DNA of 37,633 bases. Source: Herbaspirillum frisingense (GTDB lineage Bacteria; Pseudomonadota; Gammaproteobacteria; Burkholderiales; Burkholderiaceae_D). Below the pieces are notes generated by a model. That model ran no database searches. It was not told the DNA's origin and saw nothing but the letters and a program-made list of their open reading frames with translations. Shown piece after piece: positions 23,854 through 32,889 of the stretch. A program made the translations under genes and the position numbers. Each line of letters opens with the position of its first letter. Positions within the stretch are counted from its first letter, which is position 1. The stretch is from contig WNDX01000026.1 of NCBI GenBank assembly GCA_009914615.1, positions 1-37,633 of the forward strand, in the 5' to 3' direction.

Positions 23854-24669
23854 TCACTTACCTCCGAAAATGCGCTGCAGGAAGCCCGGCTTTTCGTAGT
23901 TGGTGAAGCGCAGCTCGACGTTCTCGCCAAGGAAGCGCGACACCACGTCCTGGTAAGCCTGGGCCACATCGGTATCCTTCATGTGGATGGCCGGGCTGCC
24001 CTGGTTGGAGGCGGCCAGCACCGACTCCGACTCGGGGATGATGCCGATCAGGGGGATGCGCAGGATTTCCTGCACGTCGGTGTACGACAGCATCTCGCCG
24101 CCTTCCACGCGCTTGGGCGCGTAGCGGGTGATCAGCAGGTGTTCCTTGACCGGCTCGCCGCCGGCCGAAGCGCGGCGCGACTTGGCCTGGATGATGCCCA
24201 GGATGCGGTCCGAATCGCGCACCGACGACACTTCCGGGTTGGTCACCACCACCGCCTCGTCGGCGAAGGTCAGGGCCATCACGGCGCCGTGCTCGATGCC
24301 TGCGGGGGAGTCGCAGATGATGTATTCGAAGTCCATCTTGGCCAGGTCGTCCAGCACGCGCTCCACGCCTTCTTCGGTCAGGGCGTCCTTGTCGCGGGTC
24401 TGCGAGGCCGGCAGGATGAACAGGTTGTCGCAGTGCTTGTCCTTGATCAGGGCCTGGTTCAGGGTGGCTTCCTTGTTGATCACGTTGATCAGGTCATAGA
24501 CCACGCGGCGTTCGCAGCCCATGATCAGGTCCAGGTTGCGCAGGCCGACGTCGAAGTCGATCACGGCCGTCTTGTGGCCGCGCATCGCCAGGCCCGATGC
24601 GAAACTGGCGCTCGACGTCGTTTTGCCGACGCCGCCCTTACCTGAAGTCACAACGATGATTTTTGCCAC
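23854..24669 (-). CDS. minD: Septum site-determining protein MinD
   Basis: MinD is a membrane-associated ATPase that recruits MinC. The 271-residue product has the deviant Walker A GKGGVGKT at 10-17, including the signature lysine K11, the [11 protein letters not shown] switch segment, the CDSPAGIE Walker B region and a C-terminal amphipathic membrane helix with [11 protein letters not shown]. It is the middle gene of minCDE. Confidence 0.97.
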   Translation of the reverse strand: MAKIIVVTSGKGGVGKTTSSASFASGLAMRGHKTAVIDFDVGLRNLDLIMGCERRVVYDLINVINKEATLNQALIKDKHCDNLFILPASQTRDKDALTEEGVERVLDDLAKMDFEYIICDSPAGIEHGAVMALTFADEAVVVTNPEVSSVRDSDRILGIIQAKSRRASAGGEPVKEHLLITRYAPKRVEGGEMLSYTDVQEILRIPLIGIIPESESVLAASNQGSPAIHMKDTDVAQAYQDVVSRFLGENVELRFTNYEKPGFLQRIFGGK

Positions 24670-24745
24670 GAAAAACTCCTTAAGAAGAACAGAGGCCGGG
24701 TGGTCCCGGCGGATATGAATGATGGGTGCCGGCGCCGTCTTACGA

Positions 24746-25546
24746 TTACGACGCCTTCATCTGCAGCACGTCGATGCGTTCGCCGTTCAGGCGCACCTGC
24801 ACCTGCTTGCCCGCGATCTCCGCCGGATGGCCGTTCTCGAAGGTCCGATAGACCCCGGCGATGGATACCAGTTCCGCTTCCAGCGAGGCGGTGAAGATGC
24901 GCGCTTCGGTATTGCCCGAGGCGCCGGCCAGTGCGCGGCCGCGCAGCGGGGCGTACACGTGGATGCTGCCGTCGGCGATGATCTCGGCGCCGTTGTTGAC
25001 CGCCGCCATGATCACCAGGTCGGCGCCGCGCGCGTAGATGCGCTGGCCGGCGCGCACCGGGGTATCGACGATCATGGTGCGGGCGGCCGGCGCGGGCGCT
25101 GCCTGCACGGGAGCGGGCTGCGGCGCCGGTTCGGGTTCCGGCGCAGGCTGGGGCGCCGGCGCGGCGGCGGCCACCGAGGCCATCATCGCGTTTTCCTGGG
25201 CGCGGGCATTGGCCGGGCCGCCGGTGGCGGCGCCGCTGTCGATGGCCAGGCCATGGGCCACGATGCCGGCGTGCAAGTCTTCCGGCGCATTGCGCACGGC
25301 GACGGTGTTGAGGCGGAATTGCTTGAACAGCGCGGCCAGCGCGGTCCAGTCGATGCCGGCGGCGGCTTCGGCGTCCAGCGCGCCGACATCCAGCACCGCA
25401 AACTCGTCTTCGAAGAAATCGGAAACGCCGCCGGTCATGTCCTTGAGCGCCTGTTCCAGCGCTGCCGGATCGGTTTCATGCAGAATTGCCGAGATGGCAA
25501 CTACGGTGGAAATCTTGATGTCGATCGGTTTGCGGGCTTTTTGCAT
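24746..25546 (-). CDS. minC: Septum site-determining protein MinC
   Basis: MinC inhibits FtsZ polymerisation away from midcell. The 266-residue product has an N-terminal FtsZ-interacting domain (about 1-105), an alanine/proline/glutamate-rich linker (about 120-160) longer than in the E. coli protein, and the C-terminal beta-helix domain that binds MinD, with [15 protein letters not shown] and a GNTEARIF segment. It is first in the minCDE operon; a TATAAT on the minus strand lies about 67 bp before the start. Confidence 0.94.
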   Translation of the reverse strand: MQKARKPIDIKISTVVAISAILHETDPAALEQALKDMTGGVSDFFEDEFAVLDVGALDAEAAAGIDWTALAALFKQFRLNTVAVRNAPEDLHAGIVAHGLAIDSGAATGGPANARAQENAMMASVAAAAPAPQPAPEPEPAPQPAPVQAAPAPAARTMIVDTPVRAGQRIYARGADLVIMAAVNNGAEIIADGSIHVYAPLRGRALAGASGNTEARIFTASLEAELVSIAGVYRTFENGHPAEIAGKQVQVRLNGERIDVLQMKAS

Positions 25547-25612
25547 AAATCCTGGGCTCTGGTGCGGCGGAAAGCCAAGGCAAACGCCGCTTCCCGCGAA
25601 TATTGGCTGTGC

Positions 25613-25618
25613 ATTATA
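25613..25618 (-). promoter_or_regulatory. -10 box of the minCDE promoter
   Basis: Perfect TATAAT on the minus strand, with a leader of about 60 nt to the minC ATG. The -35 region is not convincing. Confidence 0.45.
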
Positions 25619-25690
25619 CAGGCAGGATGGCGCTGCGATAGCGGCGGATCGCGGGTTTTCGGCGGATCGGGGCGCCCGCCGGGGTCAGCT

Positions 25691-26107
25691 TCAGGCTGGA
25701 TCGGGAGGCGTCAACAATTGCTGGAGCCGTTGCAGGTCGCCCATCACCCATTTGGCGTCGGCGGTGAACCTGGCGACATCCATGCCGGGCTGGCGGAACA
25801 GCGTGAACATCAGCTCGCTGGCCTGCTCACCGTTGGCCACCACGCGCATCGGCACCGCCACCCGGGCGCCGTCGGGCAGCGTCACCTCGTGATCCAGCAC
25901 GCCGTAAGGGTTGGACGCGGCGAAGCGTATCGTCACCTTGCCCTGCTCGCCGTCGGCCACCCAGGCATCGCCCTCCTGCCGCAAGCCCTGGCCCAGGCCG
26001 GAGGCCCATTGCGTCATGTTGCGCGGATCGGCGAGAAAGGCATAGGCCTGGCCGGCGGGTACCGGCAGGGTCGCGTGCAGGATCAGGACGGGCAGGGCAG
26101 CGGACAT
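25691..26107 (-). CDS. SRPBCC (START/polyketide cyclase-like) family protein
   Basis: A 138-residue protein with the SRPBCC fold pattern: a first strand (VLILHATLPVPAGQAYAFLA), the DPRNMTQWASGL segment typical of the family, alternating strands and a long C-terminal helix. Such proteins bind hydrophobic ligands in a deep cavity; this one has no recognisable ligand or enzyme signature. The ATG at 26107 follows ACGGAGAGC, a good ribosome site. It is upstream of minCDE on the same strand but has 144 bp between, so it is probably transcribed separately. Confidence 0.78.
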   Translation of the reverse strand: MSAALPVLILHATLPVPAGQAYAFLADPRNMTQWASGLGQGLRQEGDAWVADGEQGKVTIRFAASNPYGVLDHEVTLPDGARVAVPMRVVANGEQASELMFTLFRQPGMDVARFTADAKWVMGDLQRLQQLLTPPDPA

Positions 26108-26159
26108 GGCGCTCTCCGTGGGATCGATGCGGGCAATTATGCGTGACTTCCGCCGGCGC

Positions 26160-26199
26160 AAGAAAAAGGGCCGGAAACGCCTCGCAGCGCTTCCGGCCC
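26160..26199 (-). terminator. Terminator of the BMP-type transporter operon
   Basis: On the minus strand GGGCCGGAAGCGC and GCGTTTCCGGCCC form a 13-position stem (one mismatch) with a 6-nt loop, followed by TTTTTCT. It lies about 50 bp after the stop codon of the BMP lipoprotein gene. Confidence 0.85.
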
Positions 26200-26248
26200 C
26201 GGTCGGTCAGACGGCGCGCTGGGGCGCCGTCGTTCCATCCTGTCGCGA

Positions 26249-27388
26249 TCAGCTCGGTACCTTGCCGTCCACGCCTTCGACGTAGAACTTGATGCCATGC
26301 AGGAAGCCGTCGTCAGCCACGGCGTCCTTGCCCAGCACTTCCTTGCCGGCGTTGTCTTTGATCGGACCCTTCCAGATCGGCGCGCTGCCATCGACGATGC
26401 CCTTCTTGCGCTCTTCCACCAGCGACTTCACGTCGGCGGGCAATTCAGGATTGAAAGCCGCCAGGTCGATGCCGTTTTCCTTCAGGCCGATCCAGCTGGT
26501 GCCGGTCTTCCAGGAACCGTCCAGCACGGCCTGCACGCGGGCGGTGTAGTACACGCCCCAGTTGATCATCGATGCCGCCAGGTGGGCCTTGGGGCCGAAG
26601 CTGGTCATGTCGCTGTCCCAGCCGAACGCGTACACGCCTTTTTCCTGCGCGGTCTGCACCACGGCGGCGGAGTCGGTGTTTTGCATCAGCACATCCACGC
26701 CCTGGCCGATCAGGGTGGTGGCGGCTTCACGCTCCTTGCCCGGGTCGAACCACTTGTTGACCCAGACCACGGCGGTGGTCGCCTTCGGATTGACCGAACG
26801 CGCGCCCAGCGTGAAGGAGTCGATGTTGCGGATCACTTCGGGGATAGGCACCGACGCCACCACGCCCAGCTTGCCCGACTTGCTCATCTTGCCCGCGACC
26901 ACGCCGGCCAGATAGGCGCCTTCATAGGTGCGCACGTCGTACTGCGCCAGGTTGTCGGCGGTCTTGAAGCCGGTGGCGTGTTCGAACTTCACGTCCGGGA
27001 ATTCCTTGGCGACCTTCAGCATCGCTTCCATGTAGCCGAAGGTGGTGCCGAAGATCAGCTTGTTGCCGTCGGTGGCCAACTGGCGGAACACACGTTCGGC
27101 GTCGGCGGCGGATTCGGGGATGTTTTCCACGAAGGTGGTCTTGACCTTGTCGCCGAACTTCTCCTCGACCGCCTTGCGGCCCTTGTCGTGGGCGAAGGTC
27201 CAGCCGGCGTCGCCGACCGGGCCGGTATAGACGAAGGCGACCTTCAGCGGATCGGCGGCGGGCGCTGCAGCGGCAGGCGCCGCGGCCGGGGCCGCCGGCG
27301 CGGCTTCTTCCTTCTTGCCGCAACCGATCAGGGTTGCCGCGGCCAGGGTGGCGAGCATCGTGAGCGACGCCCTGCGCGAAATCTTCAT
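26249..27388 (-). CDS. BMP-family ABC transporter substrate-binding lipoprotein
   Basis: The 379-residue protein is a periplasmic nucleoside/purine-type binding protein (BMP/PnrA family). It has a lipoprotein signal with cysteine C23 in the lipobox LIGC, an alanine/proline-rich linker (about 28-47) and the BMP domain, with VAFVYTGPVGDAGWT, FGTTFGYMEA, TYEGAYLAGVVAG and the ligand-site segment VWVNKWFDPGKE. SRRAS near the start faintly recalls a Tat signal. It is the last gene of the operon, 75 bp after the second permease. Family members bind nucleosides or purine bases; the nearby urate oxidase gene suggests a purine ligand, which is inference. Confidence 0.92.
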   Translation of the reverse strand: MKISRRASLTMLATLAAATLIGCGKKEEAAPAAPAAAPAAAAPAADPLKVAFVYTGPVGDAGWTFAHDKGRKAVEEKFGDKVKTTFVENIPESAADAERVFRQLATDGNKLIFGTTFGYMEAMLKVAKEFPDVKFEHATGFKTADNLAQYDVRTYEGAYLAGVVAGKMSKSGKLGVVASVPIPEVIRNIDSFTLGARSVNPKATTAVVWVNKWFDPGKEREAATTLIGQGVDVLMQNTDSAAVVQTAQEKGVYAFGWDSDMTSFGPKAHLAASMINWGVYYTARVQAVLDGSWKTGTSWIGLKENGIDLAAFNPELPADVKSLVEERKKGIVDGSAPIWKGPIKDNAGKEVLGKDAVADDGFLHGIKFYVEGVDGKVPS

Positions 27389-27464
27389 TGTGTTCTCCCT
27401 CTAGGTCAGTGGTTAAGTGCGTGTTGCGTGGATGGCGGACTACAAGAAATTCAATGCAGGCGAT

Positions 27465-28386
27465 TCAATTGGCGCCCGGGCGGAACGGCTTGCCCAAGGA
27501 CGCCGGCATGTTCAGGCGGATCCAGTCCGGGTTGCGCGAGATCAGCGCCAGCACCACGATGGTCGCCACATACGGCGCCATCGACAGGATCTGCGACGGG
27601 ATCGTCACGCCCATGCCTTGCAGGTAGAACTGAGCGATGGTGACGCCGCCGAACAGCAGCGAGCCGAGCAATACCCGTGCCGGTCGCCAGGTGGCGAAAG
27701 CGGTCAGCGCCAGCGCGATCCAGCCGCGCCCGGCCACCAGGCCTTCGACCCACATCGGCGTATAGACCAGCGACATGTAGGCGCCGGCCAGGCCGCAGCA
27801 ACCGCCGCCGAACAGCAGCGCCAGGTAGCGGATGCCGCGCACCGAATAGCCCAGCGCATGCGCCGACTCCGGCGATTCGCCCACTGCGCGCAGCACCAGG
27901 CCGGCGCGCGTGCGGTACAGGAACCAGATGCTGGCCAGGCACAGCGCAAAGGCCACGTAGCTCATCCAATGCTGATGGAACAGCGCCGGGCCGAAGAAGG
28001 GAATCTCCCCCAGGAGCGGCACCGCATTGGGCTGGGCCGGCAGCGCCAGGCCCACGAAGCGCTGTCCGACGAAGGCCGACAGGCCGGCGCCGAAGATCGA
28101 CAGCGCCAGGCCGGTGGCGACCTGGTTGGTCGCCAGGCGCAGCGCCAGCCAGGCGAATAGCGTGGCCATCAGCATGCCGCACACGGCGCCGGCCGCAAAG
28201 CCCAGCAGTGGGCTCCTGGTGGCATAGCCGACCGCGAAACCGGCGATGGCCGAGACCAGCATCATGCCTTCGGCGCCGAGGTTGAGCACGCCGGAGCGTT
28301 CGTTGATCAGCAGCCCGATGGCCGCCAGCAGCAGCGGCGTGCCGGCATTGATCGAGGCCGCGATGAGGGGGGGCGAGTTGTTCCAT
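27465..28386 (-). CDS. BMP-type ABC transporter permease 2, with an apparent +1 frameshift near the start
   Basis: A membrane subunit of the branched-chain amino acid/ribose permease type. The main frame contains the signature ERSGVLNLGAEGMML and eight or so membrane segments to 27465, with family-like length. The natural start is ATG at 28386, preceded by AAGGAA and nine bases after the previous stop, but it encodes only MEQLAP before a run of seven C on the coding strand (plus-strand 28367-28373); with six C it would continue LIAASINAGTPLLLAAIG into the main frame, giving 306 residues. As read, only a GTG at 28289 starts the main frame, losing the first membrane helix. Sequencing error or true mutation cannot be told apart here. 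Confidence 0.85.
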
Positions 28387-28395
28387 GGCCGTTCC

Positions 28396-29490
28396 TTAGA
28401 CTTTCTTCTTCCACGCCAGGCGGTAATCGATCAGCGTGTCGCATGCCAGCAGCAGGAACAGCAGCATGCCCTGGAACACGCCGGTGATCGCCGACGGCAG
28501 GCCCAGGCGCGACTGCGCCAGCTCGCCGCCCAGGTACAGCAGCGACATGATCAGGCCGCCGAGGATGGCGCCGACCGGATGCAGGCGGCCGATGAAGGCC
28601 ACGATGATGGCGGCGAAGCCGTAGCCCGGCGACACCGACGGCAGCAACTGGCCGATCGGTCCGGCGATCTCGAAGGCCCCCGCCAGACCGGCAAAGGCGC
28701 CCGAGATCAGCAGCGACACCCACAGCGCCGAGCGCGCCGAGAAGCCGGCATAGCGCGCGGCGTGCGGCGCCACGCCGCCCACCATCAGCGAGAAACCGCG
28801 CAGGCTGCGCATCATGAAGATCGCCATCAGCACCGCCGCGACGATGGCCACCGCGAAGCCCACGTGCAGTCGGGTGCCGGAGAGCAGCATGGGCAGCATG
28901 AATTCGGACGAGAACACCTTGGACTGCGGGAAGTTCATGCCATTGGGATCCTTCAGCGGGCCGTTCACCGCCCACATCAGCAGCAGTTGCGCCACATAGG
29001 TCAGCATCAGCGATACCAGGATTTCGTTGGCATTGAACCTGTCGCGCAGGAAGGCGGTGATCCCCGCCCAGAACGCGCCGCCCGCGATGCCGGCGACGAT
29101 CATCAGCAGCAGGCCCATGCCGCCCGAGATGCCGTGGCCCGGCACATCCAGCCACACCAGCATGGCGCCCGAGCACAGCGCGCCGACGGTGAACTGGCCT
29201 TCGGCGCCGATGTTCCAGATGCTGGCGCGGAAGCACACCGCCAGGCCCAGCGCGCACAGGATCAACGGCACCGATTTCAACAGCAGCTCGCTGATGGCGC
29301 GCTTGCCGTTGAAGGGATCGACCAGGAATACCTTGAGCCCGGCCAGCGGATCCTTGCCCAGCGCCATGAACAGCAGTGCGCCCAGCAACAGCGTGGCGAC
29401 GATGGCGATCACCGGCGACAGGTAAGTCATGGCGCGCGAGGGCGCGCCGCGCAATTCGAGACGGAAGGGCAGCGACATCAGATCAGCCAT
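28396..29490 (-). CDS. BMP-type ABC transporter permease 1
   Basis: A 364-residue inner-membrane permease with a cytoplasmic N-terminus, about nine membrane segments and the family motif FRASIWNIGAEGQFTVGAL near residues 87-105. With the ATPase and permease 2 it forms the channel of a nucleoside- or purine-type importer such as BmpCDE/Rns/Nup systems. It overlaps the ATPase gene by 8 bp and is followed 9 bp later by the ATG of permease 2, showing tight operon packing. Confidence 0.93.
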   Translation of the reverse strand: MADLMSLPFRLELRGAPSRAMTYLSPVIAIVATLLLGALLFMALGKDPLAGLKVFLVDPFNGKRAISELLLKSVPLILCALGLAVCFRASIWNIGAEGQFTVGALCSGAMLVWLDVPGHGISGGMGLLLMIVAGIAGGAFWAGITAFLRDRFNANEILVSLMLTYVAQLLLMWAVNGPLKDPNGMNFPQSKVFSSEFMLPMLLSGTRLHVGFAVAIVAAVLMAIFMMRSLRGFSLMVGGVAPHAARYAGFSARSALWVSLLISGAFAGLAGAFEIAGPIGQLLPSVSPGYGFAAIIVAFIGRLHPVGAILGGLIMSLLYLGGELAQSRLGLPSAITGVFQGMLLFLLLACDTLIDYRLAWKKKV

Positions 29491-31033
29491 GGCGCGCCTC
29501 CGCGGCGCCGCCGCCCTGTTCGTCCCACAGTCCGCTCATCCACACGCCGACCTGCTCGCGCGTGGCCTGTTCGATGGGGATGGCGGGCGACAGCCGACCC
29601 TTGGCGATCACGTGCAAGCGGTCGCACAGCGCGAACAATTCATCCAGTTCTTCCGAGATCACCAGCACCGCGCAGCCTTCCTGTTTCAGTTTCAGTATTT
29701 CGCCGTGGATCTGGGCGGCGGCGCCCACGTCCACGCCCCAGGTCGGCTGGGCCACCACGAACACCGAGGGTTTGCGTTCCATTTCGCGGCCGACTATGAA
29801 TTTCTGCAGATTGCCGCCCGACAGGCTCTTGGCCGGTGCATCCGGGCCGGCCGCCTTGACCTTGAAGCGCTCGATGATGGACGCGGCAGCGCGACGGGTG
29901 AAGCCGAAATCGATCATGCCGCGCTTCACGTACGGGGTCTTCTGGTGCGACAGCAGCATATTGGCCGTCAGCGACAGCGTCGGCACCGCGCCGCGGCCCA
30001 GCCGCTCTTCCGGCACCAGGCCCAGGCCGGCCGCGCGGCGCGGATTGGGCGAGAGATGGCCGACCGGGCTGCCGCCCAGGATCACCATGTTAGGCGCGGC
30101 GCGCTGGTCCTCGCCGGACAGCGCCGCCAGCAGTTCCTGCTGGCCGTTGCCGGAGACGCCGGCGATGCCGACGATCTCGCCGGCGCGCACTTCGCACTCG
30201 ATCTCCTTGAGTTCGGTGGCGAACAGGTGGGCCTTGGGCAGCGACAGGCGATTGACATGCAGCTTGCGTTCGTTGCGCTGGGAATCGGGATTGCGCTCGC
30301 GCGTCAGGCGCACCAGCTCATCGCCGATCATCATGCGCGACAGGCTGGCGCTGCTTTCATTGCGCGGATCGCAGTTACCGGTGACGCGGCCGCCGCGCAT
30401 GACGGTGGCGCTGTGGCACAGCGCGCGGATCTCGTCGAGCTTGTGGCTGATGTACAGGATGCTGCAACCCTCGTCGGCCAGGCGACGCAGCGTGACGAAC
30501 AGTTTTTCCACCGCCTGCGGCGTCAGCACCGAGGTCGGTTCGTCCAGGATCAGCAGTTGCGGATTGGTCAGCAGCGCGCGCACGATCTCCACGCGCTGGC
30601 GCTCGCCCACCGACAGCGTATGCACGTGGCGGTGCGGCTCCAGTTCCAGGCCGTATTTTTCGCCGGTCCGGGTGATGCGCTGCGCCAGCTCCTTCAGGTC
30701 GGTCTTGGCGTCCAGGCCCAGCGCGATGTTCTCGGTCACGGTCAGCGTGTCGAACAGCGAGAAGTGCTGGAACACCATGGCGATGCCCAGACGGCGCGCC
30801 ACTTGCGGGTTGGCGATCTGCACCGCCTCGCCGTTCCAGCGGATCTCGCCGGCGTCGGGTTTGACCGCGCCGAAAATGATTTTCATCAGGGTGGACTTGC
30901 CGGCGCCGTTTTCCCCGAGCACGGCGTGGATTTCGCCCGGCGCCACCGCCAGGCTGACGTCGTCGTTGGCCAGCACGCCGGGATAGGCCTTGCGCACACG
31001 GCTGATTTCTAGGCGAAGTGGAACTGCGCTCAC
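29483..31033 (-). CDS. ABC transporter ATP-binding protein, duplicated (sugar/nucleoside type)
   Basis: A 516-residue protein with two fused ATPase domains, as in ribose and nucleoside importers. The first has Walker A GENGAGKST (40-48), an LSVGERQR signature and Walker B LLILDEPTSVLTP; the second has the usual degenerate Walker A (GVSGNGQQE) and LSGGNLQKFIVGRE. In the second domain the Walker B is FVVAQPTWGVDVG, the normal variation in this class. The start is taken as GTG at 31033, with AGGAAAA upstream, since residues before it do not fit the family; an in-frame ATG at 31096 would add 21. It is the first gene of the operon ATPase, permease 1, permease 2, lipoprotein. Confidence 0.93.
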   Translation of the reverse strand: MSAVPLRLEISRVRKAYPGVLANDDVSLAVAPGEIHAVLGENGAGKSTLMKIIFGAVKPDAGEIRWNGEAVQIANPQVARRLGIAMVFQHFSLFDTLTVTENIALGLDAKTDLKELAQRITRTGEKYGLELEPHRHVHTLSVGERQRVEIVRALLTNPQLLILDEPTSVLTPQAVEKLFVTLRRLADEGCSILYISHKLDEIRALCHSATVMRGGRVTGNCDPRNESSASLSRMMIGDELVRLTRERNPDSQRNERKLHVNRLSLPKAHLFATELKEIECEVRAGEIVGIAGVSGNGQQELLAALSGEDQRAAPNMVILGGSPVGHLSPNPRRAAGLGLVPEERLGRGAVPTLSLTANMLLSHQKTPYVKRGMIDFGFTRRAAASIIERFKVKAAGPDAPAKSLSGGNLQKFIVGREMERKPSVFVVAQPTWGVDVGAAAQIHGEILKLKQEGCAVLVISEELDELFALCDRLHVIAKGRLSPAIPIEQATREQVGVWMSGLWDEQGGGAAEARHG

Positions 31034-31110
31034 GTGATTTTCCTGTCGTTCTCTGTCGTTCGGTCCTGGCGGCCCCTTCGCCGCCCATCGCTGCATCGCC
31101 CTGGATGCGG

Positions 31111-31134
31111 GCGCGTCACACGCGCGTCATCATA
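31111..31134 (-). promoter_or_regulatory. Possible promoter and operator of the BMP-type operon
   Basis: On the minus strand TATGAT (31129-31134) is a possible -10 box, followed by the palindrome GCGCGT-N3-ACGCGC (31111-31125) about where transcription would start, a position typical for repressor sites. The -35 region matches poorly. Confidence 0.35.
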
Positions 31135-31236
31135 GACAAATTGCGCCCGCCCGCCTACCGCTTTTCACTGCGGGCCGCGCCGGCAGCGGGGTTTCGGCCC
31201 GATTCCGTGGCGTATCCGCCGCGCCTTGGCGCCGGC

Positions 31237-32016
31237 TCAGTTGCCGCGATGCGCCCAGGCCGTGGTGCGTTTTTCGATGATGGCGAACAATTCGTACATG
31301 GCCATCGCCATTGCGCCGATCACCACCAGGCCGGCAAAGGCCAGCGGCATCTTCATCGAGGAGCCGGCCGAGACCAGCAGGTAGCCGATGCCCTCGTTGG
31401 AGGCGTTCATCTCGGACACCGTGGAGCCGACGAAGGCCAGCGTGATGGCCACCTTCAGCGAGGCAAAGAAATACGGCATGGAGCGCGGCAAGCCGACCTT
31501 GAGCAGGATATCCATGCGGCGCGCGCCCAGCACCCGCAGCACGTCTTCCAGCTCGGGCTCCAGCGTGGCCAGGCCGGTGGCGATGTTGACCATGATCGGG
31601 AAGAAGGAAATCAGGAAGGCGGTCAGGATCGCCGGACCCGCGCCGATGCCGAACCAGACCACCAGCACCGGCACGAAGGCCGCCTTGGGCAAGGCGTTGA
31701 AGGCGGTCATCAGCGGATAGGCCGCGGCGTACAGCATCGGCGAGGAGCCGATGATGAAACCCAGCGACACGCCCACCGCCACCGCGATGGCGAAGCCCAC
31801 CATGGTGACCCAGAAGGTGGACAGCGCATGCTGGGTGATCGGGCCGGAGAATTCGACCATGGCCTGGATGATGGACATCGGGCTGGGGAAGATGAAGTCC
31901 GAGACCTGCCACACGCTGCAGACGAACTGCCAGATGCCGAGAATGACCAGCAGCAGGATCCAGGGCGCCAGCGTGGTGGCGGCTTTGTTGAGTTTGCCGT
32001 TGAACGGGTTTTTCAT
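31237..32016 (-). CDS. ABC transporter permease (SsuC/TauC/ThiX type)
   Basis: A 259-residue inner-membrane permease with six membrane segments and the EAA-like loop in LRVLGARRMDILLKVGLPRSMPYFFASLK. It is the third gene of a binding protein, ATPase, permease operon of the nitrate/sulphonate/taurine/thiamine-precursor type. It starts 18 bp after the ATPase stop codon. Ligand specificity rests on the binding protein, which is unassigned. Confidence 0.92.
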   Translation of the reverse strand: MKNPFNGKLNKAATTLAPWILLLVILGIWQFVCSVWQVSDFIFPSPMSIIQAMVEFSGPITQHALSTFWVTMVGFAIAVAVGVSLGFIIGSSPMLYAAAYPLMTAFNALPKAAFVPVLVVWFGIGAGPAILTAFLISFFPIMVNIATGLATLEPELEDVLRVLGARRMDILLKVGLPRSMPYFFASLKVAITLAFVGSTVSEMNASNEGIGYLLVSAGSSMKMPLAFAGLVVIGAMAMAMYELFAIIEKRTTAWAHRGN

Positions 32017-32034
32017 GTCGTCTGCTCCGCCGCT

Positions 32035-32820
32035 TCAAGTGTTGCGCACATGGCCGATATGCTCGCGCAGCTCGTGCACCAGGCCGTTGAAGGCATCGGT
32101 ATAGGTGGTTTCCAGGTCGCAGGGGCGCGGCAGCGGGTTCTCGCGGCGCACCACGATGCGGCCCGGGCGCTTGCTCATCACATAGATGGTGTCGGCCAGG
32201 AAGGCCGCCTCGCGCAGGTCGTGCGTGACCAGGATGACGTTGAACTTGCGCTCGGCCCACAGGTCGCGCAGCACGCACCACAGTTCTTCGCGGGTAAAGG
32301 CGTCGAGCGCGCCGAAAGGCTCGTCCAGCAGCAGCATCTTGGGTTCGTGGATCAGCGCGCGGCAGATCGAGGCGCGCTGCTGCATGCCGCCCGATAGCTG
32401 CCAGGGATACTTGTCGGCGTAGCCATCCAGGCCCACGGTCTTGAGCAGCTTGAGCGCGCGTTCGGCGTATTCGGCTTTCTTCTGCTTGAAATCCTTGCGA
32501 TAGGGCTCGACGATCTCCAGCGGCAGCAGCACGTTGTCCAGCGTGGTGCGCCAGGGCAGCAGGGTTGGCGCCTGGAAGGCCATGCCCACGAACTTGAGCG
32601 GACCGGTCACCGGCCGGCCATCGATGACGACGCTGCCGCGATTGGGCTGTTTCAGGCCGGTCGCCAGTTTCATGAAGGTGGACTTGCCGCAGCCGGACGG
32701 GCCGACGATGGCGATGAACTCGCCCGCCCTGGTCTGCAGGTCGATGTCTTCCACCGCGAACTCGGTGGCGCCGTCATAAGCCAGATAGACGTGGCGGAAA
32801 TCGACGAAGGTATCGCTCAT
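32035..32820 (-). CDS. ABC transporter ATP-binding protein (SsuB/TauB/ThiZ type)
   Basis: A 261-residue ATPase with all motifs: Walker A GPSGCGKST (40-48), Q-loop FQAPTLLPWRT, LSGGMQQRASICRAL, Walker B MLLLDEPFGALD and the switch histidine in VTHD. The subfamily traits (LLPWRT, PFGALD) are those of nitrate/sulphonate/taurine importers. The ATG at 32820 is used; an in-frame GTG at 32850 would add ten residues. It sits between the binding protein gene (69 bp upstream) and the permease gene. Confidence 0.93.
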   Translation of the reverse strand: MSDTFVDFRHVYLAYDGATEFAVEDIDLQTRAGEFIAIVGPSGCGKSTFMKLATGLKQPNRGSVVIDGRPVTGPLKFVGMAFQAPTLLPWRTTLDNVLLPLEIVEPYRKDFKQKKAEYAERALKLLKTVGLDGYADKYPWQLSGGMQQRASICRALIHEPKMLLLDEPFGALDAFTREELWCVLRDLWAERKFNVILVTHDLREAAFLADTIYVMSKRPGRIVVRRENPLPRPCDLETTYTDAFNGLVHELREHIGHVRNT

Positions 32821-32889
32821 GGATCTGAAATGTGAATCGGTTTTTTCCACAGGCGGCCGCGGCGCACATGCGCTGCCGCGGCGCGCCGC

